From assembly GCF_000708265.2 (NCBI RefSeq), contig NZ_JCKI01000001.1, forward strand, positions 496,001-560,000: 64,000 nt of DNA. Reading direction: 5' to 3'. This document shows positions 1 to 9,997 of the stretch, piece by piece (the first letter of the stretch is position 1; each line of letters opens with the position of its first letter). Below the pieces are notes generated by a model. It was given only the letters and a program-made list of their open reading frames with translations. It did not search any database and was not told where the DNA came from. The DNA comes from Pedobacter sp. R20-19 (GTDB taxonomy: Bacteria > Bacteroidota > Bacteroidia > Sphingobacteriales > Sphingobacteriaceae). A program made the translations under genes and the position numbers.

Positions 1-2690
1 CCAACAATCTTCAAACTGATATAGAAAAAGTTACTGGTTTAAAACCAGCTTTTTTCAAAGATAAAACTACAGGAGCGGCAATTATCATCGGTACAATAGG
101 GAAGAGTACCGTCATAGATCAATTAATCAGCACAGGTAAAATTAATGTAGCAGGCGTTGCTGGTAAGTGGGAAAGTACCTTAATAGAAGTAATTAAAAAT
201 CCGTTACCAGGTATAGATTCAGCACTGGTAATTGCAGGTAGTGATAAGCGTGGAACCATTTACGGCATATACGAGCTATCCAGTCAAATTGGTGTTTCGC
301 CATGGTATTACTGGGCAGATGTACCGGTTAAAAAAAGCGAAATGCTTTTTGCCACTTCTGGCAAACACCTCATTGCTTCGCCTGCTGTAAAATATCGCGG
401 TATTTTTCTAAATGATGAAGCACCGGCACTTTCGGGTTGGAGTAAAAAGGAATTTGGTGGATTTAACAGCAAGTTTTATAGTAAAGTGTTTGAATTGATT
501 CTTCGTTTAAAAGGCAATTACCTGTGGCCAGCCATGTGGGGAAGTGCTTTTAATGATGATGATCCAATGAATCCGGTTTTGGCTGATGAATATGGTGTTG
601 TTATTGGAACTTCGCACCATGAACCATTAGCCCGGGCGCATGATGAATGGAAAAGATATAAAGGTGGCAAATGGAATTATGATCAGAATCCCGAGCAATT
701 GAGGGCTTTTTGGGAAAGTGGTTTAAAACGTGTTGCAGATAAAGAGCAAATCATTACGGTTGGCATGCGCGGTGATGGAGATGAACCAATGACGGAGGGA
801 ACGGCTACAGCCTTGCTGGAAAAGATTGTGAAAGACCAGCGTGAAATCATTGAAAAGGTAACGAAAAAAACAGCCTCAGAAACTCCTCAACTATGGGCGC
901 TCTATAAAGAGGTGCAGGCATATTATGATAAAGGGATGCGGGTTCCGGATGATATTACTTTACTACTTTGCGATGATAACTGGGGCAACATCAGAAAACT
1001 TCCAAAGCTGAATGAAGCACCACGAAAGGGTGGTTATGGTATTTATTATCACTTCGATTATGTTGGTGACCCTAGAAATTATAAATGGATTAATACCAAT
1101 CCGATCCAAAAAATCTGGGAGCAGATGAATCTCGCTTACGAATACAACGCCAATCAGATCTGGATTGTAAATGTTGGCGACTTAAAGCCTATGGAATTTC
1201 CCATCTCATTTTTCCTTGATTATGCCTGGGCTCCGGATGCTATTCCTGCAGAGCAGTTAAAACAATATACCATCAATTGGTCTGAGAAACAATTTGGTGC
1301 AACTTATGCTGTAGAAATAGCTGAAATATTTGATCTATATACCAAATATAATGGTCGGGTTAAGCCAGAGTTGTTGAATGACCGTACTTACAGTTTAACC
1401 AATTATAACGAATTTGAAAATGTAGTTGCCGATTACAGAAAACTGGAGCAGAAGGCTAAATTCATCTATAATAATATCCCTACAGATCAAAAGGATGCTT
1501 TCTATCAATTGGTGATGCATCCGGTAGAGGCCAGTGCTAACCTTTATGATCTTTATTATCACGTAGCCAAGAATAAACTTTATGCCAAACAAGGTCGTAT
1601 AGGTACAAATGCAATGGCAGATAAAGTTGCAGAATTGTATAAACGTGATGAAGAAATTACGCAATATTATAATAAAACCATGGCCAACGGGAAGTGGGAT
1701 CATATGATGGATCAAACGCATATCGGCTATACATCCTGGCAACAACCAGAAATGAATGCTATTCCGAAAACGATCAACCAAGCTTTAAATTCAGTGCAAA
1801 CGAAAGCCCAGATGGGCTTGGCTATTGAAGGAAGTGATTCTTCCTGGGTCAGCAATGAAAAAGTAAAGGTTGCCCTTCCAGCTTTTGACGATGGTAGCAA
1901 TCCATCACATTATATTGAATTATTTAACAAGGGTTATGGTTCTATAAACTATCAGATCAAAGCTCCGGCTTATGTTAAATTAAGTACGGCAAAAGGAATA
2001 TTAAATGATGAAATAAGGATCTGGATCAGAATCGATTGGAACAGTGCGCCAAAGGGAAAAATACAGACTAATCTCCAGGTTTCCGGGAGCGATGGTACTA
2101 AGCTATTGGTTCCTTTATTATTGGATCGTTCAAAATCTGCCAATCAGCAGAATAATACTTTCGTTGCCAGTAATGGGTATATTTCGATTGAGGCACCAAA
2201 TTACAGCAGAGAGATCAATAGCCGACCGATATTTTGGAAAACCATTCCAAACTATGGAAAGACAACAGGTGGAGTGCTTCCGGTTCCGGTTACTTCAGCA
2301 GTTAAAAACCTGGATGTGAATACGCCACATCTGGAATATGATATTGATTTAAACACTACAGGTACATTTAATCTGAATACCTATATCTCACCAACCATCG
2401 ATTTTACCAATAGTGATGGATTAAAATTTGCCGTTTCTATTGATAATGAAGCACCAGTTATCATTAATATCAGTGCGGATTACAAAACAGATGGTGCCTG
2501 GAGGAAATCTGTTGCCAATAATATTAAGATTTTTAAAACAGCACTAAAGTTCGAAAGTAGTGGTAAACATACCCTCAAATATTGGATGATTACCCCAGGA
2601 GTAGTATTGCAAAAATTAGTGCTGGACCTCGGCGGATTAAAGCCTAGTTATCTTGGCCCACCGGAAACTTTTGTAAGCAAATTAAAATAA
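1..2690 (+). CDS. GH115 alpha-glucuronidase, N-terminus cut by window edge
   Basis: Family GH115 enzymes remove (4-O-methyl-)glucuronic acid side chains from xylan; this one is probably secreted or periplasmic. The frame is open from base 3, well before the first internal ATG at 342, so the gene begins upstream of the window and signal peptide and true start are not visible. GH115 hallmarks seen are NDEAPALSGW shortly after the ATG at 342, the N-terminal-domain text GIYELSSQIGVSPWYYWAD before it, and GMRGDGDEPM further on. The C-terminal third resembles the beta-sandwich region of the family. At more than 890 visible codons the length fits GH115 (about 800-1000). The next gene, a GH43 lipoprotein 25 bp on, is probably co-transcribed, and a mannonate dehydratase nearby could consume the released glucuronate. 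Confidence 0.9.
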   Translation, partial: NNLQTDIEKVTGLKPAFFKDKTTGAAIIIGTIGKSTVIDQLISTGKINVAGVAGKWESTLIEVIKNPLPGIDSALVIAGSDKRGTIYGIYELSSQIGVSPWYYWADVPVKKSEMLFATSGKHLIASPAVKYRGIFLNDEAPALSGWSKKEFGGFNSKFYSKVFELILRLKGNYLWPAMWGSAFNDDDPMNPVLADEYGVVIGTSHHEPLARAHDEWKRYKGGKWNYDQNPEQLRAFWESGLKRVADKEQIITVGMRGDGDEPMTEGTATALLEKIVKDQREIIEKVTKKTASETPQLWALYKEVQAYYDKGMRVPDDITLLLCDDNWGNIRKLPKLNEAPRKGGYGIYYHFDYVGDPRNYKWINTNPIQKIWEQMNLAYEYNANQIWIVNVGDLKPMEFPISFFLDYAWAPDAIPAEQLKQYTINWSEKQFGATYAVEIAEIFDLYTKYNGRVKPELLNDRTYSLTNYNEFENVVADYRKLEQKAKFIYNNIPTDQKDAFYQLVMHPVEASANLYDLYYHVAKNKLYAKQGRIGTNAMADKVAELYKRDEEITQYYNKTMANGKWDHMMDQTHIGYTSWQQPEMNAIPKTINQALNSVQTKAQMGLAIEGSDSSWVSNEKVKVALPAFDDGSNPSHYIELFNKGYGSINYQIKAPAYVKLSTAKGILNDEIRIWIRIDWNSAPKGKIQTNLQVSGSDGTKLLVPLLLDRSKSANQQNNTFVASNGYISIEAPNYSREINSRPIFWKTIPNYGKTTGGVLPVPVTSAVKNLDVNTPHLEYDIDLNTTGTFNLNTYISPTIDFTNSDGLKFAVSIDNEAPVIINISADYKTDGAWRKSVANNIKIFKTALKFESSGKHTLKYWMITPGVVLQKLVLDLGGLKPSYLGPPETFVSKLK

Positions 2691-2715
2691 TCGTAACCAT
2701 TTATAAATTTTAAAG

Positions 2716-3819
2716 ATGATGAAAAACATTAAAAAAGTATCTGGCCTGGCTTTACTTGTAACGCTTGCTGTGACCAGTTCTTGCCAGCAAAATGCCAAAA
2801 AAACAAGCACTGCTGAAATGGCTGATACCAGTAAAAAGGCGAAGTATCTTTCGCAGCCTTTAATTAGTGAAATATATACAGCAGATCCATCTGCTCATGT
2901 TTTTAATGGAAAGATATACATTTATCCATCGCATGATATTGATTCTGGTATACCCGAAAATGACAACGGAGATCATTTTGCAATGAAAGATTACCACATT
3001 TTGAGTATGGATAGTATTAATGGAAAGGTAAGCGATCATGGAGTGGCTTTAAGTGTAAAAGATATTCCATGGGCGGGGCGCCAACTCTGGGCACCCGATG
3101 CGGCGTTTAAAAATGGAACTTACTATTTATACTTTCCGGTAAAAGATAAACAAGATGTGTTCCGTATTGGGGTGGCTACAGCTAAAGATCCTGCTGGTCC
3201 GTTTAAAGCAGAACCAAAGCCAATAGAAGGAAGTTATAGTATCGATCCGGCTGTATTTACTGATGCAGATGGCTCCAAGTACATGTACTTTGGAGGCATC
3301 TGGGGTGGTCAATTACAACGTTGGAACAATGGTAAGTATGATGCAAATGGTTCAAAAACAGATTCTCAAAAAGAAAATGAACCTGCATTAACAGCTAAAG
3401 TTGCAAAGCTGAGCAAAGATATGTTAACATTTGATGGTGCAGTGAAAGATGTGGTTATATTAGATCAAAACGGCAAACCATTACTTACTAAAGACCATGA
3501 CAAACGTTTCTTTGAGGGCGCATGGATGCATAAATATAATGGTAAATACTATTTTACGTATTCTACTGGCGATACGCACTTTTTAGCTTCGGCAATTGGC
3601 GATAGTCCTTTTGGCCCCTTTAAGTATCAGGGTACATTTATGAATCCAGTGCAGGGGTGGACAACGCATCATTCTATTGTTGAGGTTAAAGGCAAATGGT
3701 ATATTTTTTATCATGATACCCAGCTTTCTGGCAAAACTCATCTAAGGAATGTGAAAGTTACGGAGTTGACCCATAATGCTGATGGAACAATTGCTTTGAT
3801 TGAGCCAATAAAGAAGTAA
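2716..3819 (+). CDS. GH43 family glycoside hydrolase, lipoprotein
   Basis: Five-bladed beta-propeller hydrolase, most likely a beta-xylosidase or alpha-L-arabinofuranosidase acting on xylan-derived oligosaccharides. A lipoprotein signal with lipobox VTSSC lies near residues 19-23, so the enzyme is membrane anchored. The GH43 triad is visible: Asp57 in TADPSAHVF (base), Asp177 in SIDPAVF (pKa modulator) and Glu267 in FFEGAW (acid). At 367 aa it is a single-domain member without a carbohydrate-binding module. It follows the GH115 gene by 25 bp, which supports joint action on glucuronoarabinoxylan. Substrate specificity cannot be fixed from sequence reading alone. Confidence 0.9.
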   Translation: MMKNIKKVSGLALLVTLAVTSSCQQNAKKTSTAEMADTSKKAKYLSQPLISEIYTADPSAHVFNGKIYIYPSHDIDSGIPENDNGDHFAMKDYHILSMDSINGKVSDHGVALSVKDIPWAGRQLWAPDAAFKNGTYYLYFPVKDKQDVFRIGVATAKDPAGPFKAEPKPIEGSYSIDPAVFTDADGSKYMYFGGIWGGQLQRWNNGKYDANGSKTDSQKENEPALTAKVAKLSKDMLTFDGAVKDVVILDQNGKPLLTKDHDKRFFEGAWMHKYNGKYYFTYSTGDTHFLASAIGDSPFGPFKYQGTFMNPVQGWTTHHSIVEVKGKWYIFYHDTQLSGKTHLRNVKVTELTHNADGTIALIEPIKK

Positions 3820-3849
3820 TTAATTAAACCGTAAGACCACAAAATTTCC

Positions 3850-3990
3850 GATTGCGCTCTATCCCTTTAAGCTTCGTAGGTTGGATTTTCAACTTGCGAA
3901 GTCTTGAAGGGTTTATGTAGGAAAGACTTAGCCAGTTTAAAGATGGTTTGGTTTGCTTTTTAATACTGACAAGGTTTGAAGTTTCACCAA
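3850..3990 (-). repeat. Dispersed intergenic repeat element, copy 1
   Basis: Non-coding stretch between the GH43 gene and the membrane protein. Read on the minus strand it shows the same order of words as the elements at 7620-7865 and 34029-34173: GTCAGT, then TTTAAACTG.CTAAGTCTTTC, then CAAGACTTCGCAAGTTGA. The words CTTGCGAAGTCTT and AAGACTTAGC.AG are partly complementary, so the transcript could fold. A weak open frame on the minus strand here has no protein character. Confidence 0.6.
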
Positions 3991-4079
3991 AGCTTTTAAA
4001 ACTTTTTAGCACGATAATAATTTATTTCGCTATATAAAAGCAAAGTTTTAAATTGGGTAGCTAAACCAAGCCCTAAATC

Positions 4080-5240
4080 ATGACCGAGCCTAAACAACGC
4101 CTGCTTTCTCTGGATTTCTTTAGAGGATTAACCGTCGCCGCAATGATTTTAGTGAATAATCCAGGCAGCTGGAGTCATATTTATGCGCCTTTAGAGCACG
4201 CTGAGTGGAATGGCTGTACACCAACAGATTTAATTTTCCCATTTTTTCTGTGGATTGTTGGTGTTTCAATTGCATTTGCGATGAGCAGTAGTAAGGCAGA
4301 TCCATCTACACATCAAAAAACAATCATTAAAGCCATTAAAAGAGGAATTATCCTTTATTCACTTGGCTTTTTCCTGGCCATCTTCGGTAAAATTATGGCC
4401 GTTATCATTGACGGCAAAAGTCTGCTCGAAGCATTTCAAACTGTAAGGTTGTTAGGGGTTTTACAGCGTATAGGAATTGTATTTATTATAAGTAGCATCA
4501 TTTTTCTGCGTGTTTCTAACAAAGGAATATTTAAACTATTTGTCGCTATTTTAGCCATTTACTGGGCCCTTATGACTTTTGTGCCCGTGCCTGGCATAGG
4601 TTATGCAAATCTAGAGAAGGAAACCAATCTGGCCGCTTGGATAGATAGAGGGATTTTAACGGAAGCACATATTTGGGCATCATCAAAAACCTGGGATCCA
4701 GAAGGGGTATTGAGTACATTACCAGCCATAGCGACTTGCTTATTTGGCATTCTGGTAGGAGTATGGCTGCGCAACAAAGAAGTAGATCAACCTACAAAAG
4801 TAGCCTGGTTGTTTACTTCAGGTGTGGCTGCTGTTATTTTGGGTTTACTTTGGGATTTGCAGTTTCACATTAATAAAGCCTTGTGGACCAGTTCTTATGT
4901 ATTGTATGCTGGCGGTTTATCGTCTATCGGACTTGCACTTTGTTACTGGCTGATTGATGTTCAGGGTTATAAAAGGATTACCACACCTTTTGTGGTTTAT
5001 GGGATAAATGCCATCACTGTTTTTTTTCTGGCTGGGCTGATGCCACGCGTTTTGAACCTGATTAAACTACCCAATGCAGATGGTACAAAATCGGCTCTGC
5101 TGGAAAAATTTTATACTACGTGCTATACCCCCTTCTTTTCTCCAATAAACGCATCTTTAATTTGGGCCATCACTTATGTGCTTGGTTTTTATGTGCTATT
5201 GTATTTCATGTACAAAAAGAATATCATCATTAAGGTTTAA
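4080..5240 (+). CDS. Multi-pass membrane protein, NagX / DUF5009 (heparan-alpha-glucosaminide acetyltransferase-like)
   Basis: Polytopic inner-membrane protein with about ten hydrophobic helices. The N-terminus (RLLSLDFFRGLTVAAMILVN, then CTPTDLIFPFFLWIVGVSIAFA) is diagnostic of the DUF5009/NagX family, related to eukaryotic HGSNAT, which acetylates glucosamine at a membrane. Bacterial members usually sit in sugar-use operons; their reaction or transport role is not settled. Here it lies between GH43 and a LacI regulator on the same strand, so a role in handling released sugars or amino sugars is inference. Its 386 aa are normal for the family and no truncation is seen. Confidence 0.85.
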   Translation: MTEPKQRLLSLDFFRGLTVAAMILVNNPGSWSHIYAPLEHAEWNGCTPTDLIFPFFLWIVGVSIAFAMSSSKADPSTHQKTIIKAIKRGIILYSLGFFLAIFGKIMAVIIDGKSLLEAFQTVRLLGVLQRIGIVFIISSIIFLRVSNKGIFKLFVAILAIYWALMTFVPVPGIGYANLEKETNLAAWIDRGILTEAHIWASSKTWDPEGVLSTLPAIATCLFGILVGVWLRNKEVDQPTKVAWLFTSGVAAVILGLLWDLQFHINKALWTSSYVLYAGGLSSIGLALCYWLIDVQGYKRITTPFVVYGINAITVFFLAGLMPRVLNLIKLPNADGTKSALLEKFYTTCYTPFFSPINASLIWAITYVLGFYVLLYFMYKKNIIIKV

Positions 5241-5312
5241 TTGTTAAATTGGCCAACAATCAGTTGAAATAAAAAAAATCAAAGAAAAGGGTCGCCAACA
5301 TTACATCAAAAA

Positions 5313-6335
5313 TTGAGTAAAAAAACAACTATATACGATATTGCTAAAGCGCTGAATATTACGGTTTCAACTGTTTCAAGAGCATTAAGTGGTTTTCCTG
5401 CAATAAGTGAGACAACCCGTAAGGCTGTGGTCGAAATGGCGGAAACATTGAATTACAGTCCGAATAGATTGGCTTCAGCACTTAAATCTGGCAAAACACA
5501 TATTATAGGGGTAATTGTGCCGAGTGTACAGGCTCATTTTTTTGCCTCCATTATTCATTGTATCGAAGATGGGTTGAAGGATAGTGGTTACCGGGTAATC
5601 ATTTATCAATCAAATGAATCGGTTGAGAATGAAATCAACGGGGTGAAAACTTTGCTAGAGGCACAGGTAGATGGCATTATGGCTTCATTATCTTTAGAAA
5701 CACAGGATGTATCACATTTTCAGGAGATCATAAAGCAAAATAAGCCACTTATTCTTTTCGATCGGGTTAATGAAGAACTAGCAGTACCAACCATCACGCT
5801 TGATGATTTTAAGGCTGGCTATATGGCCACCCAGCATTTAATTGATCAGGGATACAGTAATATTGCGTTCATTACTACCATTCATCAGATCAAAATTTTC
5901 AATGACAGGCTTAAGGGCTATAAAGCAGCATTACAGGATAACCATTTGCCTGTTTTAGAGGAATACATTCACTTTGGTGGATTATCGATTAAGGATGGGC
6001 GATTTGGCGCCGGAAAGTTAATGAGGCTTCAAAATAAACCAGATGCCATTGTAGCTGGAGACGATTTTACGGCATTAGGTGTAATTAAAAAGCTAAAGGA
6101 AATTAATCAAATGCCACCGGATGTTGGGGTAATCGGTTTTGCCAACGAAGCCTTTTCAGCCTACATTACGCCGAACTTATCTACGATTGATCAGCATGCA
6201 TCGCAAATGGGAAAAGAATGTGCAAAAATGTTTCTAAAGATGATTCATCAGGAAAATCCTTATCAAAATACTGAGCACATTGTATTAAATCCAACAGTAG
6301 TAGAAAGGCAATCTAGTACTAAATTGCCTTCCTGA
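5313..6335 (+). CDS. LacI-family transcriptional regulator
   Basis: Sugar-responsive DNA-binding repressor or activator. The LacI HTH is at residues 4-27 (TTIYDIAKALNITVSTVSRA), followed by a hinge helix (NRLASALKSG) and a periplasmic-binding-protein-like effector domain (IIGVIVPSVQAHFFASII onward). The start is TTG at 5313: no in-frame ATG lies just upstream, and the HTH must begin within the first residues. The length of 340 aa is standard. It lies behind xylan/hexuronate genes and convergent to uxuA, so the effector is probably a hexuronate or xylan-derived sugar (inference). Its own operator was not identified. Confidence 0.93.
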   Translation: MSKKTTIYDIAKALNITVSTVSRALSGFPAISETTRKAVVEMAETLNYSPNRLASALKSGKTHIIGVIVPSVQAHFFASIIHCIEDGLKDSGYRVIIYQSNESVENEINGVKTLLEAQVDGIMASLSLETQDVSHFQEIIKQNKPLILFDRVNEELAVPTITLDDFKAGYMATQHLIDQGYSNIAFITTIHQIKIFNDRLKGYKAALQDNHLPVLEEYIHFGGLSIKDGRFGAGKLMRLQNKPDAIVAGDDFTALGVIKKLKEINQMPPDVGVIGFANEAFSAYITPNLSTIDQHASQMGKECAKMFLKMIHQENPYQNTEHIVLNPTVVERQSSTKLPS

Positions 6336-6340
6336 TTTTA

Positions 6341-7507
6341 TTAAAATAAACTTTTTCTGATACCCATTTCCAGACCTCTGATTTCGGCCAGCCCCTTTAA
6401 CCTTCCAATCGCAGAATACCCAGGAAAAGGATTTTTAACTAAATCATCAAGCATTTGGTGGCCGTGATCAGGACGCATAGGGATGGTTCTATTTTCAGCA
6501 TGCATCAGCTTTACCGCCTCGCGAACTACCGAAAACATATCGGCATTGCCCTCCAGGTGATTGGCTTCGTAAAAGTTGCCTTCCTCATCTCTTTGTGTAC
6601 TTCTTAAGTGCAGGAAGTGAATTCTTGAACCTAATCTTTTAATCATTCCCGGAAGATCATTATCGGGTCTGGCGCCAAATGAACCACTGCAGAAACAAAG
6701 GCCATTTGATTTAGCCGGTACCTGATCGATAATGTATTGCGCATCTTTTTCCGTACTCATGATTCTTGGTAAACCTAAAATTGGATAAGGGGGGTCATCG
6801 GGGTGAATGGCCATCTGCATGCCATGTTCATCTGCAACCGGAGTAATCTCTTTAAGGAAATGTACAAGATTTTGTTTTAAGATATCGGAGGTAATTCCTT
6901 TAAAGCCATCTAATAATGCTAAAACTTGTTCAGGTGTAAAATGATCTTTGCTGCCTGGTAAGCCTTGCAAACAATTTCCTGTTAGTTCATTTTTTTGTGT
7001 ATCTGTTAACTTTTCGAAATAATGGGTTGCCTTTGTTATTTCATCTTCCGTATAATCGGCAGCTGCATTTGGTCTTTTTAACAAAAATAAATCGAATGCT
7101 ATAAATGCTGATTTTTCAAATCGAAGTGCCAAAGCGCCACTTTCAGTTTCATATTTCAGGTTGGTACGCATCCAATCTAGCACAGGCATGAAATTATAGG
7201 TAATCACCTTTATTCCGCAAGAAGCAAGATTTTCGAGACTTATTTTATAATTTTCTATCCAGGTTTGGTATGCACCACCTCTTTTTTTAATATCTTCATG
7301 TACTGGTAAGCTTTCTACAACACTCCATATCATACCAGCCTTTTCAATTTCTTCTTTTCTTTTTTGAATCTCTTCAACAGTCCAGATTTCTCCAACAGGA
7401 ATGTGATGCAGTGCGGTCACTACCCCGCTGCAGCCAGCCTGTTTAATGTCTGTTAAACTCACAATGTCATCTGGTCCATACCAGCGCATGGTTTCAATCA
7501 TTTTCAT
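6341..7507 (-). CDS. uxuA: Mannonate dehydratase UxuA
   Basis: Converts D-mannonate to 2-keto-3-deoxygluconate in glucuronate catabolism (cytosolic, metal dependent). The start ([20 protein letters not shown]) and the [13 protein letters not shown] segment match the UxuA family closely; [16 protein letters not shown] and the RPDHGHQM block near the C-terminus carry metal and active-site residues. At 388 aa it is close to the E. coli enzyme (394). It is transcribed toward the LacI gene, with only 5 bp between the two stop codons. Alone it does not complete the pathway: isomerase and reductase (UxaC, UxuB) are not in this window. It links GH115-released glucuronate to central metabolism. Confidence 0.96.
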   Translation of the reverse strand: MKMIETMRWYGPDDIVSLTDIKQAGCSGVVTALHHIPVGEIWTVEEIQKRKEEIEKAGMIWSVVESLPVHEDIKKRGGAYQTWIENYKISLENLASCGIKVITYNFMPVLDWMRTNLKYETESGALALRFEKSAFIAFDLFLLKRPNAAADYTEDEITKATHYFEKLTDTQKNELTGNCLQGLPGSKDHFTPEQVLALLDGFKGITSDILKQNLVHFLKEITPVADEHGMQMAIHPDDPPYPILGLPRIMSTEKDAQYIIDQVPAKSNGLCFCSGSFGARPDNDLPGMIKRLGSRIHFLHLRSTQRDEEGNFYEANHLEGNADMFSVVREAVKLMHAENRTIPMRPDHGHQMLDDLVKNPFPGYSAIGRLKGLAEIRGLEMGIRKSLF

Positions 7508-7550
7508 TTTTATATAGTCTTGTTTTTGGTTTAATGCAATTAGTTCTGGT

Positions 7551-7558
7551 CAAAGATA
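7551..7558 (-). promoter_or_regulatory. Possible -7 box for uxuA
   Basis: On the minus strand this reads TATCTTTG, a match to the Bacteroidota -7 element TAnnTTTG, 43 bp before the uxuA start. No good TTTG box sits 19 bp upstream, so this is a weak call. Confidence 0.4.
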
Positions 7559-7619
7559 AAACTTAAAGTTATTTAAAATATTGGTTAACAACCGAGAATC
7601 AAGTTAAAATTTATTGAGA

Positions 7620-7865
7620 TTGATTTGACTGACGAAGTTTCGGTGGGATTGAGTGATGGAAAACTTCATCAGTCTTTCAGGAGTTTCTGTTTAAACTGTC
7701 GAAGTCTTGCTGCGCACCGGCCTTTAAGACTTAGCAAGTTGATTTGACTTACGAAGTTTTGGTGGATAGAGCGATGGAAAAACTTCGTCAGTCTTTTAAG
7801 GTTTTTCGTTTAAACTGTCTAATTCTTGTTGGGCTATTGGCCTTTGAGACTTCGCAAGTTGATTA
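7620..7865 (+). repeat. Two tandem copies of a ~120-bp intergenic repeat
   Basis: This fills most of the 409-bp gap between uxuA and nagB. Unit 1 (about 7620-7740) and unit 2 (about 7741-7865) share the order GATTTGACT.ACGAAGTTT, GGTGG, GATGGAAAA.CTTC.TCAGTCTTT, GTTTAAACTGTC, GGCCTTT.AGACTT.GCAAGTT. Each unit holds inverted words (GACTGACGAAGTTT against AAACTTC.TCAGTC) that could form a hairpin. Related copies lie at 3850-3990 and 34029-34173, both in reverse orientation. No coding capacity is seen. Confidence 0.75.
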
Positions 7866-7869
7866 AACA

Positions 7870-7902
7870 AAAAAATCCCCACATTCTTCAATGTGAGGAT
7901 TT
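7870..7902 (-). terminator. Rho-independent terminator of nagB-PIG-L gene
   Basis: On the minus strand a stem of AATCCTCACATT pairing with AATGTGGGGATT (one mismatch) around a four-base loop is followed by a run of T at 7875-7870. It lies 14 bp beyond the stop codon of the NagB fusion gene. Confidence 0.8.
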
Positions 7903-7916
7903 AAATCTTAATTTAT

Positions 7917-9842
7917 TTAATCTTGAAACTTCCATCTTACGAAAGCTTCCATCGCTTCGTATTCTGCCAGCCCGAGTTCATCATAGGCTTTAGCCGTTTC
8001 ACGGTTACGGTCTTCTGCCCGTTGCCAAAATTCCCTTGAATCATCTCCAGGAAAAACAGCTCTGTCCTTTTGACTCTGGTGCTTGAAAATTGCATTTCTT
8101 TTGCGCTCCAATTCCTGAGGAGAAATGGGTACAGCCATTTCAATTTCATGGGTTTCAAATTCATGCCATGCACCACGGTACATCCATAACCAGCAATCCT
8201 TAGCCCAATCTTCCGTTTTACGGAGGCGGGTTAAAGCCGCAAGGATAATGTTAAAACACACAATGTGCGTTCCATGCGGATCTTCAAAATCGCCGGCAGC
8301 AAAAACTTGTTGCGGTTTTACTTTTTGTAAAAGTTCAATAGTTAAATCTATATCGGCATCTGTAACCGGGTTTTTTTGATTTTTTCCACTTTCATAAAAA
8401 GGAAGTGCCTGAAAATGAATATGGTCATCTTCCAAACCACAATATCTTGCGCCCGCAATTGCCTCACCTTTTCTAATCAATCCTTTTACGGTTTGAATTT
8501 CCGGTGTATCTACCTGGTTAGGTTGTTTATCCTCAATGAAAGTTCTCATTTTATGATAAAGTTCTTTCAAGTGAGTGTTATCCATGCCCATTTTCTCTGT
8601 AAAATCTACATTAAATTCTACAAAACGTAAGGCATCATCATCCCAAACGGCAGTATTTCCTGAGGTTTGATAAGCCACATGCACATCATGTTTCTGGTCA
8701 ACTAAACGGATGAAGGTACCGCCCATAGAAATTACATCGTCATCAGGATGTGGTGAAAATATAATTACCCTTTTCTTGGCTGGTTCAGCTCTTTCCGGAC
8801 GTTGAGAATCATCAGCATTAGGTTTTCCGCCTGGCCAGCCTGTAATGGTATGTTGTAATTTGTTGAAGATATGGATGTTAATGTTGTAAACCGGGCCTTT
8901 TTCAGTAGCCAGTTGTGCCATCCCGTTATTGTTGTAATCATCTTCTGTTAACTTCAATACCGGTTTTCCTAAGCTATTGGCTAACCAGATTACAGCCTTG
9001 CGGATAAGGGCATCAGTCCATACACAATCTTTAACCAGCCATGGTGTATCAAAGCGGGTCAGTTCTGAGGCTGCAGGTGTATCTAAAATAAACTCTACAT
9101 GATCAGATAATTGAAGGTACGTTGCCGGAACCTCCCCAGAGATTTCGCCTTCTACTGCTTTTTTGATGATGGATGCTTTTTTTCGGCTCCATGCCATTAA
9201 GATAATCTCTCTAGCTTTGAAAATGGTGCCAATACCCATGGTAATGGCTTTGGTAGGCACAAAGGTTTTTCCGCCGAAATCACGGGCAGCATCTCTACGT
9301 GTTAAATCATCCAGTGTTACTAATCGTGTACCAGAGTTTGGTGCCGATCCGGGTTCGTTAAACCCGATGTGCCCGGTACGACCAATCCCCAGAATCTGAA
9401 TATCTAAGCCACCTAAATCACCGATTTTCTTTTCGTAATCCAGGCAAAAAGCCGGAATATCTTCCAGTGCCAGTGTACCATCAGGAATATGAACATTGTT
9501 CTTGTCGATGTCAATGTGATCGAAAAGATTGTCGTTCATAAAAGTGACATAACTCTGGGCTGCGGTTGGCGCCATTGGATAATACTCATCCAGGTTAAAA
9601 GTAATCACATTTTTAAAACTTAAACCCTCTTCTTGATGCAGTCTAACCAGTTCGGCATAAACTGCAATTGGGGTAACACCTGTTGCTAAGCCCAGTACTG
9701 CAGGTGTGTTGCTTGCTTGTTTGGATTTAATGAGATTGGCGATTCGGTGCGCCACATTAATCGAAGCAATTTTTGGATTTTCGAACACGCTTACGGGTAG
9801 TTTCTCGAAACGTGTCTCCTCCAGTAGATTTAATCTAGCCAT
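7917..9842 (-). CDS. nagB: Glucosamine-6-phosphate deaminase NagB fused to a PIG-L deacetylase-like domain
   Basis: The N-terminal half (about residues 20-290) is NagB, which turns glucosamine-6-phosphate into fructose-6-phosphate and ammonia: LGLATGVTPIAVYAEL, NLDEYYPM (Asp85/Glu86) and GIGRTGHIGFNEPGS (151-166). The C-terminal half (about 355-640) is LmbE/PIG-L-like, with the zinc-site motif SPHPDDD at 363-369 and a downstream EDPHGTH histidine motif; such domains hydrolyse N-acetylglucosamine amides. At 641 aa this is a fusion type known in Bacteroidota and not an assembly artefact. One protein could in principle deacetylate and deaminate amino sugars in the cytosol, though the substrate of the second domain is unproven. 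It is divergent from anmK, which suits shared amino-sugar metabolism. Confidence 0.92.
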   Translation of the reverse strand: MARLNLLEETRFEKLPVSVFENPKIASINVAHRIANLIKSKQASNTPAVLGLATGVTPIAVYAELVRLHQEEGLSFKNVITFNLDEYYPMAPTAAQSYVTFMNDNLFDHIDIDKNNVHIPDGTLALEDIPAFCLDYEKKIGDLGGLDIQILGIGRTGHIGFNEPGSAPNSGTRLVTLDDLTRRDAARDFGGKTFVPTKAITMGIGTIFKAREIILMAWSRKKASIIKKAVEGEISGEVPATYLQLSDHVEFILDTPAASELTRFDTPWLVKDCVWTDALIRKAVIWLANSLGKPVLKLTEDDYNNNGMAQLATEKGPVYNINIHIFNKLQHTITGWPGGKPNADDSQRPERAEPAKKRVIIFSPHPDDDVISMGGTFIRLVDQKHDVHVAYQTSGNTAVWDDDALRFVEFNVDFTEKMGMDNTHLKELYHKMRTFIEDKQPNQVDTPEIQTVKGLIRKGEAIAGARYCGLEDDHIHFQALPFYESGKNQKNPVTDADIDLTIELLQKVKPQQVFAAGDFEDPHGTHIVCFNIILAALTRLRKTEDWAKDCWLWMYRGAWHEFETHEIEMAVPISPQELERKRNAIFKHQSQKDRAVFPGDDSREFWQRAEDRNRETAKAYDELGLAEYEAMEAFVRWKFQD

Positions 9843-9997
9843 TTTTTTTATATGGTTTTTAATGTACGGAGCAGTAAAGATAGCGAGTTATGTGCAGTTT
9901 TTAATAAAGGTTATTTACTTTTATTGTTTAAATGGAAGAGAAAAATATCTGATGTACAGAAACAACCTTCAACAAATTTTATAAATCAATCCAAATA

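Noticed and set aside
1395..1781. Open frame of 128 codons on the minus strand inside GH115
   Set aside because: It lies wholly within a well-supported gene, has no domain character and reads as its antisense shadow.
3824..4012. 62-codon minus-strand frame behind the GH43 gene
   Set aside because: It coincides with the dispersed intergenic repeat and shows no conserved protein features.
8125..9399. Several plus-strand open frames opposite the NagB-PIG-L gene
   Set aside because: Both domains of the minus-strand protein are intact across the region; the plus frames have no coherent protein pattern.
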